Of a DNA stretch of 64,000 nt, positions 48,234 through 55,107 are shown piece by piece; positions within the stretch are counted from its first letter, which is position 1, and the number at the start of each line of letters is the position of its first letter. Origin of the DNA: Chryseobacterium binzhouense (lineage in GTDB: Bacteria; Bacteroidota; Bacteroidia; Flavobacteriales; Weeksellaceae); the NCBI RefSeq assembly GCF_007474545.1, contig NZ_VKOG01000001.1, positions 496,001-560,000 of the forward strand. Reading direction: 5' to 3'. A program made the position numbers and the translations under genes. The notes beneath the pieces are model-generated. The model had not been told where the DNA came from. It was given only the letters and a program-made list of their open reading frames with translations, and made no database searches.

Positions 48234-49291
48234 GTGCCGTTTACATCAACAGTGCAGCTTGTATTTCGGCTCAGGACACTTTAAACGAAAATTTTTTCTA
48301 TCATTTAAAGCCGGAAAATTCATCTCAGGTTTTAAAAGCGATTGAACCCAATTATAAAGAATTCATTCCGCCTGCGGCGAGCAGAAGAATGTCTAAAACA
48401 GTTAAAATGAGTTCCGTAGCTTCACAATACGCTTTGAAAGAAGCCGGAATTGAAAATCCTGATGCCATTATTGTCGGAACAGGAATGGGATGTTCCCAGG
48501 ATTCTGAAAAATTTCTGAAAAATGTATTGGATAACCATGAAGAGTTTCTGACTCCAACTTTTTTTATTCAGTCGACACATAATACCGTTGCGGGACAAAT
48601 TGCTCTGGGATTACAATGTCATGCGTACAATTTTACGTATGTTAATACCTCTTCTTCATTAGAGTTTTCTTTTTTGGATGCAAAATTACAGATCAATGAT
48701 GGTGAAGCAAAAAATGTTTTGGTTGGTTCCACAGACGAACAGACCGAAAGAGTGATGGAACTTTACAAACTGAATAAAACCATTAAAAAAGAAAAAAACC
48801 TTCCTATTGATTATCTGAATTCTGAAACAGAAGGGGTAATTTGGGGAGAAGGAGCAAGTTTTTTTGTTTTAGGAAAAGAGAAAACAGAGCATTCTTACGC
48901 TCAATTAAAAGATATTCAAATCAGCAGCCGATTGGATTTGGAAGAAACTCAACAGTTTATTGAAGATTTTTTAGCTAAAAATGATTTAACGAATAAGAAT
49001 ATTGATGCCGTAATTTTAGGATTCAGCGGAGATGCAAAATCGGATATTTATTACAAAAATGCAATGGGTTTGTTTGAAAATTCGGTTTTACTCTATTACA
49101 AACATTTAAGCGGCGAATTCAATACGGCAAGTGGATTTTCAACATTTATGGCTTGTCATATTCTTAAAAATCAGGAGATTCCGGAAGCAATGATGATTAA
49201 TTCAGTGAAGAAGGACGAAGTGAAAAATGTTTTGCTTTATAATCATTTAAGAGGAAACGATCACAGTCTGGTTTTGCTGGAGAAGGCTTGA
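48230..49291 (+). CDS. Degenerate ketosynthase, chain-length-factor-like
   Basis: This 353-aa protein starts at the ATG overlapping the upstream stop (48230; an in-frame start 27 bp upstream is less likely). It keeps the thiolase fold (AASRRMSKTVKMSSVASQYAL, GTGMGCSQDSEKF), but all three catalytic positions are changed. The nucleophile region reads VNTSSSLEFS without Cys, the first His region reads LGFSGDAKSD, and the second reads HLSGEFNTASG with Glu in place of the His of TGH. It therefore cannot condense by itself. It probably forms a heterodimer with the preceding active enzyme, as KSbeta/CLF subunits do. The partner inference rests on the 4-bp overlap. Confidence 0.8.
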   Translation: MSAVYINSAACISAQDTLNENFFYHLKPENSSQVLKAIEPNYKEFIPPAASRRMSKTVKMSSVASQYALKEAGIENPDAIIVGTGMGCSQDSEKFLKNVLDNHEEFLTPTFFIQSTHNTVAGQIALGLQCHAYNFTYVNTSSSLEFSFLDAKLQINDGEAKNVLVGSTDEQTERVMELYKLNKTIKKEKNLPIDYLNSETEGVIWGEGASFFVLGKEKTEHSYAQLKDIQISSRLDLEETQQFIEDFLAKNDLTNKNIDAVILGFSGDAKSDIYYKNAMGLFENSVLLYYKHLSGEFNTASGFSTFMACHILKNQEIPEAMMINSVKKDEVKNVLLYNHLRGNDHSLVLLEKA

Positions 49292-49382
49292 TTATTAAGC
49301 TAAATGTAAATTGCTTTGTCATTCTGGAAGAATCTAAACAATATTTTCCTTTTAACCATTGAGATTCCTCCGGAATGACAAA
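49291..49382. repeat. Imperfect inverted repeat (GTCATTC type) after the KS pair
   Basis: TTTGTCATTCTGGAAGAATC (from 49315) pairs with GATTCCTCCGGAATGACAAA (to 49382): 21-nt arms with two mismatches around a 26-nt loop. The island begins with ATTATTAAGCTAA (49291-49303), which also starts the repeat at 53465. It is probably a small intergenic mobile or REP-like element. Confidence 0.6.
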
Positions 49383-49414
49383 CATACTTTCAGAAATCAG
49401 TTAACAGCTTAAGG

Positions 49415-49422
49415 TAAATTTG
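49415..49422 (+). promoter_or_regulatory. Candidate -7 element for the deacetylase-to-GT2 genes
   Basis: TAAATTTG ends 12 bp before the deacetylase ATG. It could provide a second start point after the repeat-filled gap, so the downstream genes need not depend on read-through from the ketosynthase genes. Confidence 0.35.
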
Positions 49423-49434
49423 AAATACTAAAAT

Positions 49435-50184
49435 ATGAAACATTATCAGTTTATCATTTTTTATATTTTCCTGAACCTTATTATTTATGTATTTCAAGGT
49501 ACGATTTGGGTGTATGTTTTCTGTTTTATCCTATTTTCGGGAGTGGTTATTTGGGGTTCTTTTGATATTACTTTAAGATATTTTGTCAATTCACTTACAC
49601 ACAAAAGAACCAAAATAAAAGAAGTCGCTCTGACTTTTGATGATGGTCCGACGGAATTCACGCCGAAATTTTTAGATCTGTTAAAAGAAAACAGTGTAAA
49701 AGCAACGTTTTTCTGCATTGGAAAACAGATTCAAAAATATCCGGAAATCTTTCAAAGAATTATTTCTGAAGGTCACACCATTGGAAATCACACTTATTCT
49801 CATTCTAAAAATACAGGGTTTTTATCAACTTCAAAAATGATTGAGGAAATTGAAAAATGTGATGAAGTAATGCTAAAAATCGGAAATATAAAAACAAATT
49901 TATATCGACCACCTTTCGGAGTTACCAATCCGAATATTGCAAAAGCCATCAAAAAAACAAAGAAAAATAGCATTGGTTGGAATGTTCGATCTTTGGATAC
50001 TGTAATTATTGATGAGAAAAAAATATTGAGAAGAGTAACGAAAGACTTAAAAAGAGGAAGTATTATTCTGCTTCACGATACTTCGGAAAAGACGTACCAG
50101 GTTTTGTTAGAATTATTGTTATTTTTGGAACGTGAAAAATATTCAACTTTTACAGTTGATTCTTTGATTAAATTAAAAAAATAA
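49435..50184 (+). CDS. Polysaccharide deacetylase (NodB domain), membrane-anchored
   Basis: The 249-aa protein has one or two N-terminal membrane segments (6-45). It then has a NodB homology domain with ALTFDDGPTEFTPKFLDLL (catalytic Asp-Asp), IGNHTYSHSKNTG (metal His-x3-His), YRPPFGVTNPNI and a C-terminal LLHDTS. All core catalytic motifs are present, so it should remove N- or O-acyl groups, likely at the inner membrane. In flexirubin-type clusters a deacetylase of this kind accompanies the lipid enzymes. It shares its last base with the next start (TAATG). Confidence 0.88.
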   Translation: MKHYQFIIFYIFLNLIIYVFQGTIWVYVFCFILFSGVVIWGSFDITLRYFVNSLTHKRTKIKEVALTFDDGPTEFTPKFLDLLKENSVKATFFCIGKQIQKYPEIFQRIISEGHTIGNHTYSHSKNTGFLSTSKMIEEIEKCDEVMLKIGNIKTNLYRPPFGVTNPNIAKAIKKTKKNSIGWNVRSLDTVIIDEKKILRRVTKDLKRGSIILLHDTSEKTYQVLLELLLFLEREKYSTFTVDSLIKLKK

Positions 50185-50810
50185 TGTTAAAAAATATAAC
50201 TTTTGTAGCATTTCTGTTGATTTCAAGCTTAGTTTTTGCTCAGAATACAGCAATGACGAGCAACGAATCTAAAGCATTCGTTACAAAAATATCATCCGAA
50301 AGTCAGCAGATCAAAACCCTGCAAAGTGATTTTGTTCAAACAAAAAAAATGGATTTTCTGGATAAAAATATTGTTACACAGGGTAAAATGTCATTGAAGT
50401 CTCCCAATACTTTAAGCTGGAAGTACACTAAACCTTATCAGTACAGCATTATTTTTAAGGATAATAAGATTTTCATCAACGATCAGGGCAAAAAGTCTTC
50501 TGTGGATGCAAAAAGCAAAACATTTGAAAAAATCAATAAACTGATTGTCGGAAGCTCAAACGGGCAGATGTTTGGTGATCCTGAATTTATTGTGCGGTAT
50601 TTCAAAAATGAAAATTACAACATCGCCAGATTTATTCCCAAATCTTCCCAGCTGCTGAAATACATTAAGGAAATAGAACTTTATTTTCCTAAAAATCAGT
50701 CAACGGTTTCTCAGGTCAATATGACAGAAGCTTCGGGAGATACGACGAATATTGTTTTTAAAAATACCAAGATCAATGCGCCGATTGCTGCTTCGGAATT
50801 TAGTTTATAG
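50184..50810 (+). CDS. LolA-like outer-membrane lipoprotein carrier
   Basis: The 208-aa protein has a signal peptide (MLKNITFVAFLLISSLVFAQ). A half-barrel pattern typical of LolA follows: ISSESQQIKTLQSDFVQTKKM, then MSLKSPNTLSWKYTKPYQYSIIFKDNKIFIND and a later YFPKNQSTVSQVNMTEASGD. It is periplasmic and would carry a hydrophobic acyl product or lipoprotein. In a pigment-type cluster it more likely moves the polyene lipid or its carrier than general lipoproteins. It overlaps the next gene by 35 bp. Confidence 0.85.
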   Translation: MLKNITFVAFLLISSLVFAQNTAMTSNESKAFVTKISSESQQIKTLQSDFVQTKKMDFLDKNIVTQGKMSLKSPNTLSWKYTKPYQYSIIFKDNKIFINDQGKKSSVDAKSKTFEKINKLIVGSSNGQMFGDPEFIVRYFKNENYNIARFIPKSSQLLKYIKEIELYFPKNQSTVSQVNMTEASGDTTNIVFKNTKINAPIAASEFSL

Positions 50811-51420
50811 CCTGATTTTCATATTGTTTGTTTCGTGTAGAACATACAAACTGAAAGATGTACAACCATTGCCACTTCACAAAAGTTTCAAAACCGAAAA
50901 TCTTTTTTTCACCTCACCTCAAGATTACATTTATAAATGCCAAATGGAGGTTTATGGAAATAATATCAGCGGAATCATAATCATTAAAAAAATAAACAAA
51001 AATACACACAGAGTTGTTCTTACAACAGATTTCGGGAATAAGATGATTGATTTTGAAATTTCGGATAATGATTTTAAACTCAATTATGTTCTGCCAGATT
51101 TAGATAAAAAAATGGTGATTAATTTTCTTAAAAATGATTTTCAGGAATTGTTAAGACAAAAATACATTCTGACCGAGAGATTTGAAAACAATGAGTCTAT
51201 TATTGACATTTCAAAAGACGAAAACAAAACGTATTATTTATTTTACGGAAAAAAAACTGAAATGTTGACACAAATTGTTTACACTAAAAAAAATAAGGAA
51301 AAGATCAATTTTACATTTGAGGCAAAATCACCTACTTTTGCTGACAAGATTGAGATTCAGCACAAAGATTTTAAAATCAATATTCAATTATTACAAATTA
51401 CAGAAAACGAAACTGAATAA
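50776..51420 (+). CDS. Cluster lipoprotein of unknown function
   Basis: Beginning at the ATG within the end of the LolA gene (50776; an in-frame alternative lies 24 bp upstream), the 214-aa protein has a short hydrophobic N-terminus ending in the lipobox LFVSC (Cys about 21). A mostly beta, Lys-rich body follows: NNISGIIIIKKINKNTHRVV and KKTEMLTQIVYTKKNKEKI. It resembles DUF4292-like or LolB-like outer-membrane lipoproteins in layout, and its place immediately after a LolA-like carrier suggests an acceptor at the outer membrane. That is inference; the family is not certain. Confidence 0.65.
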   Translation: MRRLLLRNLVYSLIFILFVSCRTYKLKDVQPLPLHKSFKTENLFFTSPQDYIYKCQMEVYGNNISGIIIIKKINKNTHRVVLTTDFGNKMIDFEISDNDFKLNYVLPDLDKKMVINFLKNDFQELLRQKYILTERFENNESIIDISKDENKTYYLFYGKKTEMLTQIVYTKKNKEKINFTFEAKSPTFADKIEIQHKDFKINIQLLQITENETE

Positions 51421-51421
51421 A

Positions 51422-51796
51422 ATGCAGACCATACTTACAGATTTTTATACTTTAGACAGCTATGAAATGGCAGGAAACGGCAGTTATACTGCGAAAATCA
51501 GACTAAATAAAGACCATGATATTTTCAAAGGACATTTTCCTGGGAATCCTGTTACACCGGGAGTTTGTATGATGCAGATCGTAAAAGAACTGACCGAAGA
51601 ATTTACGGGTAAAAAATTGTTTTTGAAATCTGCGTCTAATGTAAAGTTTATGGCAATTATCAATCCTTTTGAAACTCCGGAACTCACCATGAGTCTGGAT
51701 ATCAGTGAAAACGAAAATGATATTAAAGTAAAAAACACGACAGTTTTTGGCGAGACTATTGCATTGAAAATGTCTGTAAATTATACCAATATATGA
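51422..51796 (+). CDS. FabZ/FabA-like hydroxyacyl-ACP dehydratase
   Basis: The start is the ATG at 51422, 2 bp after the preceding stop; an upstream frame is also open but would cut into the lipoprotein gene. The 124-aa hotdog protein has IFKGHFPGNPVTPGVCMMQIV, the FabZ-type active-site segment with catalytic His, but the usual Glu after it (in FabZ, about 14 residues on) appears as Gln. A substitution of this kind may mean altered activity, as in polyene-cluster dehydratases. It overlaps the next gene by 4 bp. Confidence 0.8.
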   Translation: MQTILTDFYTLDSYEMAGNGSYTAKIRLNKDHDIFKGHFPGNPVTPGVCMMQIVKELTEEFTGKKLFLKSASNVKFMAIINPFETPELTMSLDISENENDIKVKNTTVFGETIALKMSVNYTNI

Positions 51797-52278
51797 AGCT
51801 TTTAATTTCTTTATTTTCAATAGTATTTTTGTTTTTTCAAAATGGTGATCTTGAAGCGTTGAGAAACGCCTATTCAAAGGCAAATTCTTCTAATGAAGGA
51901 GCAAAAAACTTTATTGAGCTTGCTGATAAGAAAAATTCTTCAGATCCTATAACTTCTGCATACAAAGCAGCAGCGCAAATTCTTGAAGCCAAAATAACAA
52001 CAGATAAGAATAAAAGAAAATCTTTTGTAAAAACAGGGGCAACTTCATTAGAATCTGTGATTAAAAATAATCCTAACAATATCGAACTGAGAGTTATCAG
52101 AATGAGTGTACAGGAAAATATCCCGAAAATTGTTGGTTATTCTAAAAATCTACAGGATGATAAAGCGTTCATTATCAGTAATTATTCTACTCAAAATAAA
52201 GCTTTGAAAACATACATCCGCAAATTTGCTATGCAGTCTAAAACGATGACTGCAGCTGAAAAAAATTCATTAAGATAA
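51793..52278 (+). CDS. Small secreted helical protein of the lipid cluster
   Basis: The 161-aa protein has a signal peptide (MKLLISLFSIVFLFFQNG). An almost entirely alpha-helical body follows (LEALRNAYSKANSSNEGAKN, ITSAYKAAAQILEAKITTD, KNPNNIELRVIRMSVQENIPK), reminiscent of short TPR-like folds. I do not recognise a family. It overlaps its neighbours on both sides (4 bp and 1 bp), so it is certainly in the operon. Role unknown. Confidence 0.65.
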   Translation: MKLLISLFSIVFLFFQNGDLEALRNAYSKANSSNEGAKNFIELADKKNSSDPITSAYKAAAQILEAKITTDKNKRKSFVKTGATSLESVIKNNPNNIELRVIRMSVQENIPKIVGYSKNLQDDKAFIISNYSTQNKALKTYIRKFAMQSKTMTAAEKNSLR

Positions 52279-53450
52279 TGACACTTTCTGAAATCAGGAA
52301 TGCAATTTCGGATAAGAAAATCTGCGTTCTTGTACCTACTTACAACAATCATAAAACTTTAAGAAGAGTACTTGACGGGGTCTTAGATTATACAGAAAAC
52401 ATTATTGTTATCAATGACGGTTCTACAGATTCTACTTTAGAAATTTTAGAAAGCTATTCTAAGATTTTAACCATTAATCTTCCTGAAAATAAAGGTAAAG
52501 GAAATGCACTAAAGACAGGTTTCAGAAAAGCAAAAGAAAACGGGTTTGATTTTGCCATTACAATTGATTCTGACGGACAGCATTATCCAAATGATATTCC
52601 TGTATTTGTAGATGCCTTACTTGCTGAGAAACAAGATGTTTTGCTGATTGGAAACCGAAATATGTCTCAGGATGGAATTCCTAAAAAGAGCAGCTTCGGG
52701 AACAGGTTTTCCAATTTCTGGTTTTGGTTTGAGACAGGGATTAAGCTGGAAGATACACAGTCCGGCTACAGATTGTATCCGTTGCATAAAATTCCTAAGA
52801 AATATTATACTCCAAAGTTTGAATTTGAAATTGAAATTATCGTAAGAACAGCTTGGAGGCATATTCCGGTAAAGAATGTTCCGGTAAAGGTATTATATGA
52901 TCCGGCTGAGAGAGTTTCACATTTCAGACCTTTCAAAGATTTTACGAGAATCAGTATTCTGAATACGATTTTGGTTGTCATTACCTTAGTTTATATCATT
53001 CCGAGGAATTTTATTAATAATTTCAAAAAAAAAAGCTTTAAAAAATTCATCCAGGAAGATGTATTGGAAAGCGAGGGCAGCAACAGAATAAAATCATTTT
53101 CAATTGCTTTAGGCGTGTTCATTGGTCTGACTCCGCTTTGGGGATTTCATACATTATTGGTCATATCGCTTTCAGTTTTGTTTAAACTCAATAAGGTTTT
53201 AGCATTTATCGCTTCCAATGTGAGCTTGCCGCCGTTTATTCCGTTTATTATTATTGCTTCTCTTATACTGGGATCTCCTTTTGTAAGCGGTGAAAGTGAT
53301 CTTATACATCAGGAATGGAATTTTGATCTTGTAAAAAACAATATTCTCCAATATGCAATCGGAAGTTTTATTCTCGCATGCATGATGTCGGTTATTTCAG
53401 GAGTTGCAGTTTTTTTATTTTTAAACAAAGTAAGTCCTGATAATAAATAA
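52278..53450 (+). CDS. Glycosyltransferase family 2 fused to DUF2062
   Basis: The 390-aa protein has an N-terminal GT2 domain (1-225) with VLVPTYNNHKTLRRVLDGVL, NDGSTDSTLEIL (DxD-type nucleotide-sugar site) and TIDSDGQHYPND. Its C-terminal DUF2062 has several membrane segments (FSIALGVFIGLTPLWGFHTLLV and following). GT2-DUF2062 fusions occur in flexirubin and aryl-polyene type clusters. It would glycosylate a lipid acceptor at the inner membrane. It is the last gene of the operon. Confidence 0.85.
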   Translation: MTLSEIRNAISDKKICVLVPTYNNHKTLRRVLDGVLDYTENIIVINDGSTDSTLEILESYSKILTINLPENKGKGNALKTGFRKAKENGFDFAITIDSDGQHYPNDIPVFVDALLAEKQDVLLIGNRNMSQDGIPKKSSFGNRFSNFWFWFETGIKLEDTQSGYRLYPLHKIPKKYYTPKFEFEIEIIVRTAWRHIPVKNVPVKVLYDPAERVSHFRPFKDFTRISILNTILVVITLVYIIPRNFINNFKKKSFKKFIQEDVLESEGSNRIKSFSIALGVFIGLTPLWGFHTLLVISLSVLFKLNKVLAFIASNVSLPPFIPFIIIASLILGSPFVSGESDLIHQEWNFDLVKNNILQYAIGSFILACMMSVISGVAVFLFLNKVSPDNK

Positions 53451-53464
53451 AATTTGATAGTTCT

Positions 53465-53554
53465 ATTATTAAGCTAAGGCTCCTACAAACTCTGCCTGAC
53501 ATAGCTAAATCAAGCGTTTAGTAGTAGAGTTGTCACACTGAGCTTGTCTAAGTA
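53465..53554. repeat. Second ATTATTAAGCTAA-linked intergenic repeat
   Basis: ATTATTAAGCTAA at 53465-53477 matches 49291-49303. It is followed by a GTCACACTGAGCTTGTC segment (53531-53547), another short repeat type common in Bacteroidota intergenic DNA. It lies between the GT2 gene and the convergent terminator. Confidence 0.45.
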
Positions 53555-53640
53555 TCTATTATAATCTCTGATTTTTCAGACTATAAAATAGTGTCAGTTT
53601 ATTTTCGGGCAATTAGTAAATAAAGAAATTATATAAAAAA

Positions 53641-53662
53641 AACACTCTGTAAAGAGTGCTTT
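53641..53662. terminator. Bidirectional terminator between GT2 and the endonuclease gene
   Basis: AACACTCT and AGAGTGCT form a stem around a short GTAA-type loop, with A and T tracts on both flanks. It lies just before the convergent minus-strand gene. Confidence 0.7.
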
Positions 53663-53667
53663 TTGTT

Positions 53668-54867
53668 TTATTTTTTGATGTATTCTTTCTGAACAATCGA
53701 AACAGCAGGGAAATGGTCGCTGTATCCTCCGGTAAATCTGTCACCGTCCCAGGATCTGAAAGGGTAGCCTTTCCATTGTCCTTCTTTATTGATCAAATAA
53801 GACGGAGCAAAAACCTCAGCCTTGAAAATGGTATAAGTAGGAGTGATTTTTTCGTCTGAATATAGGTTTTTAGAAACAATAATCTGATCAAATAAATTTG
53901 GAGAATCTCTGTAAGCTAATGAAGCAACTCCGGCTTTGAACAGTTTATACATCAGATTATAATATGGTGTTTTTTCTGATAATTCTGACGGGCTTGCTAC
54001 TGCTCCCAGATGTTTTTTGAGACTCGGACTCACCGGATCATCATTGAAATCTCCCATTGCAAACATTTTAATGCCAGGATTTTCTGCTGCAATTTTATCC
54101 ATTTCATTTTTCAAAACTGTAGCAGCAGCATTTCTTTTGGGTTGAGATACTGCTTCACCACCTCTTCTCGAAGGCCAGTGATTCATAAAAACTGCAGTTT
54201 TTTCGCCATCCAGATAGCCAATTGCAACCAAAACATCTCTTGTGTATTCTCTTCTTCCTTCTTCATTGTAGTTTTTAATTTCTTTGGTATAAGATTCTTC
54301 AAGTACAAATCTATTTTTCTGATAGATCATGGCAATGTCTATTCCTCGGGCATCATAAGAATTATAATGTACAATTCCGTAATTGCTTTTTGCCAGTACA
54401 GGCTGTTTGATAAGATCTTCAATTACCTGACGGTTTTCAACTTCAATCAGTCCGCAGATTACAGGGTTATCATTGGTATATTGCCTCCCAAGTTCAGAAA
54501 TTACCTTGGCTTCGTTTGCCAGTTTTTGGTTGTAGTACTTGGAACCCCATCTTTTGGGGCTGTTTGGTGTAAAATCATCTGCAAGTACCTGTTTTCTTAT
54601 TACTTTTTTGCCTACAAGAAGCTCGTTGCTCCATTCTCCTTTGTAATCTTCAGTTGTTTCAAGGTACTTCAGAGAATCTACAGGTACACTTCTGTGAAAT
54701 TTTGGATTAGAAAAAGGCAGAGTACCGTCTATGTAATCTGCAGAAATGATGGTATCCCATAAGTTTTCAACATTCAGGAAACCAACTGCAGCTCTTTTCA
54801 CTTGTTTCTGCTGGGAAAATCCTACAGTAAAACATAATATTGCGAAAATTGATAAGAATTTTTTCAT
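53668..54867 (-). CDS. Secreted endonuclease/exonuclease/phosphatase-family protein
   Basis: The start is the ATG at 54865-54867 (MKKFLSIFAILCFTVGFSQQ, signal peptide); an in-frame codon 18 bp upstream is less likely. About 399 aa. EEP motifs visible: GFLNVENLWDT at the front, VICGLIEVENRQVIEDL (catalytic Glu), MNHWPSRRGGE, AMGDFNDDPVSPSL (Asn/Asp) and the C-terminal GYSDHFPAVSIV (catalytic His). It is predicted to be an exported phosphoesterase or nuclease. It is divergent from a TonB receptor and a DUF5689 lipoprotein, a recurrent trio in Bacteroidota. Confidence 0.88.
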   Translation of the reverse strand: MKKFLSIFAILCFTVGFSQQKQVKRAAVGFLNVENLWDTIISADYIDGTLPFSNPKFHRSVPVDSLKYLETTEDYKGEWSNELLVGKKVIRKQVLADDFTPNSPKRWGSKYYNQKLANEAKVISELGRQYTNDNPVICGLIEVENRQVIEDLIKQPVLAKSNYGIVHYNSYDARGIDIAMIYQKNRFVLEESYTKEIKNYNEEGRREYTRDVLVAIGYLDGEKTAVFMNHWPSRRGGEAVSQPKRNAAATVLKNEMDKIAAENPGIKMFAMGDFNDDPVSPSLKKHLGAVASPSELSEKTPYYNLMYKLFKAGVASLAYRDSPNLFDQIIVSKNLYSDEKITPTYTIFKAEVFAPSYLINKEGQWKGYPFRSWDGDRFTGGYSDHFPAVSIVQKEYIKK

Positions 54868-55038
54868 GATATTTATTAAATTCAAAAAATTGAGGCGCTA
54901 AAATTACACATTTTTAAAATAACTGAAGATTAAATTATCCTTAATAAACCTTTTTTTGATTTCAATCATAAAAAGGCGTGTTTATTAAGATAATTATTAA
55001 GTGTTAAGATTATTTAATAGAATAAAGCATTAAAAATG

Positions 55039-55068
55039 TTTGAGTTAATGAAAATAATACTAAATTTG
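55039..55068 (+). promoter_or_regulatory. Promoter of the TonB receptor / DUF5689 operon
   Basis: TTTG (55039-55042), 18 bp, then TAAATTTG (55061-55068) is an excellent match to the Bacteroidota -33/-7 pattern. The leader to the ATG at 55108 is about 35 nt. Confidence 0.7.
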
Positions 55069-55107
55069 TTGCCCCTTAAATAAAGAAGGTGCTAAAATAA
55101 GTTTATT

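Noticed and set aside
54010-54762. 250-codon plus-strand frame
   Set aside because: It lies wholly opposite the endonuclease gene; low-complexity Phe/Ile/Ser composition marks it as an antisense shadow.
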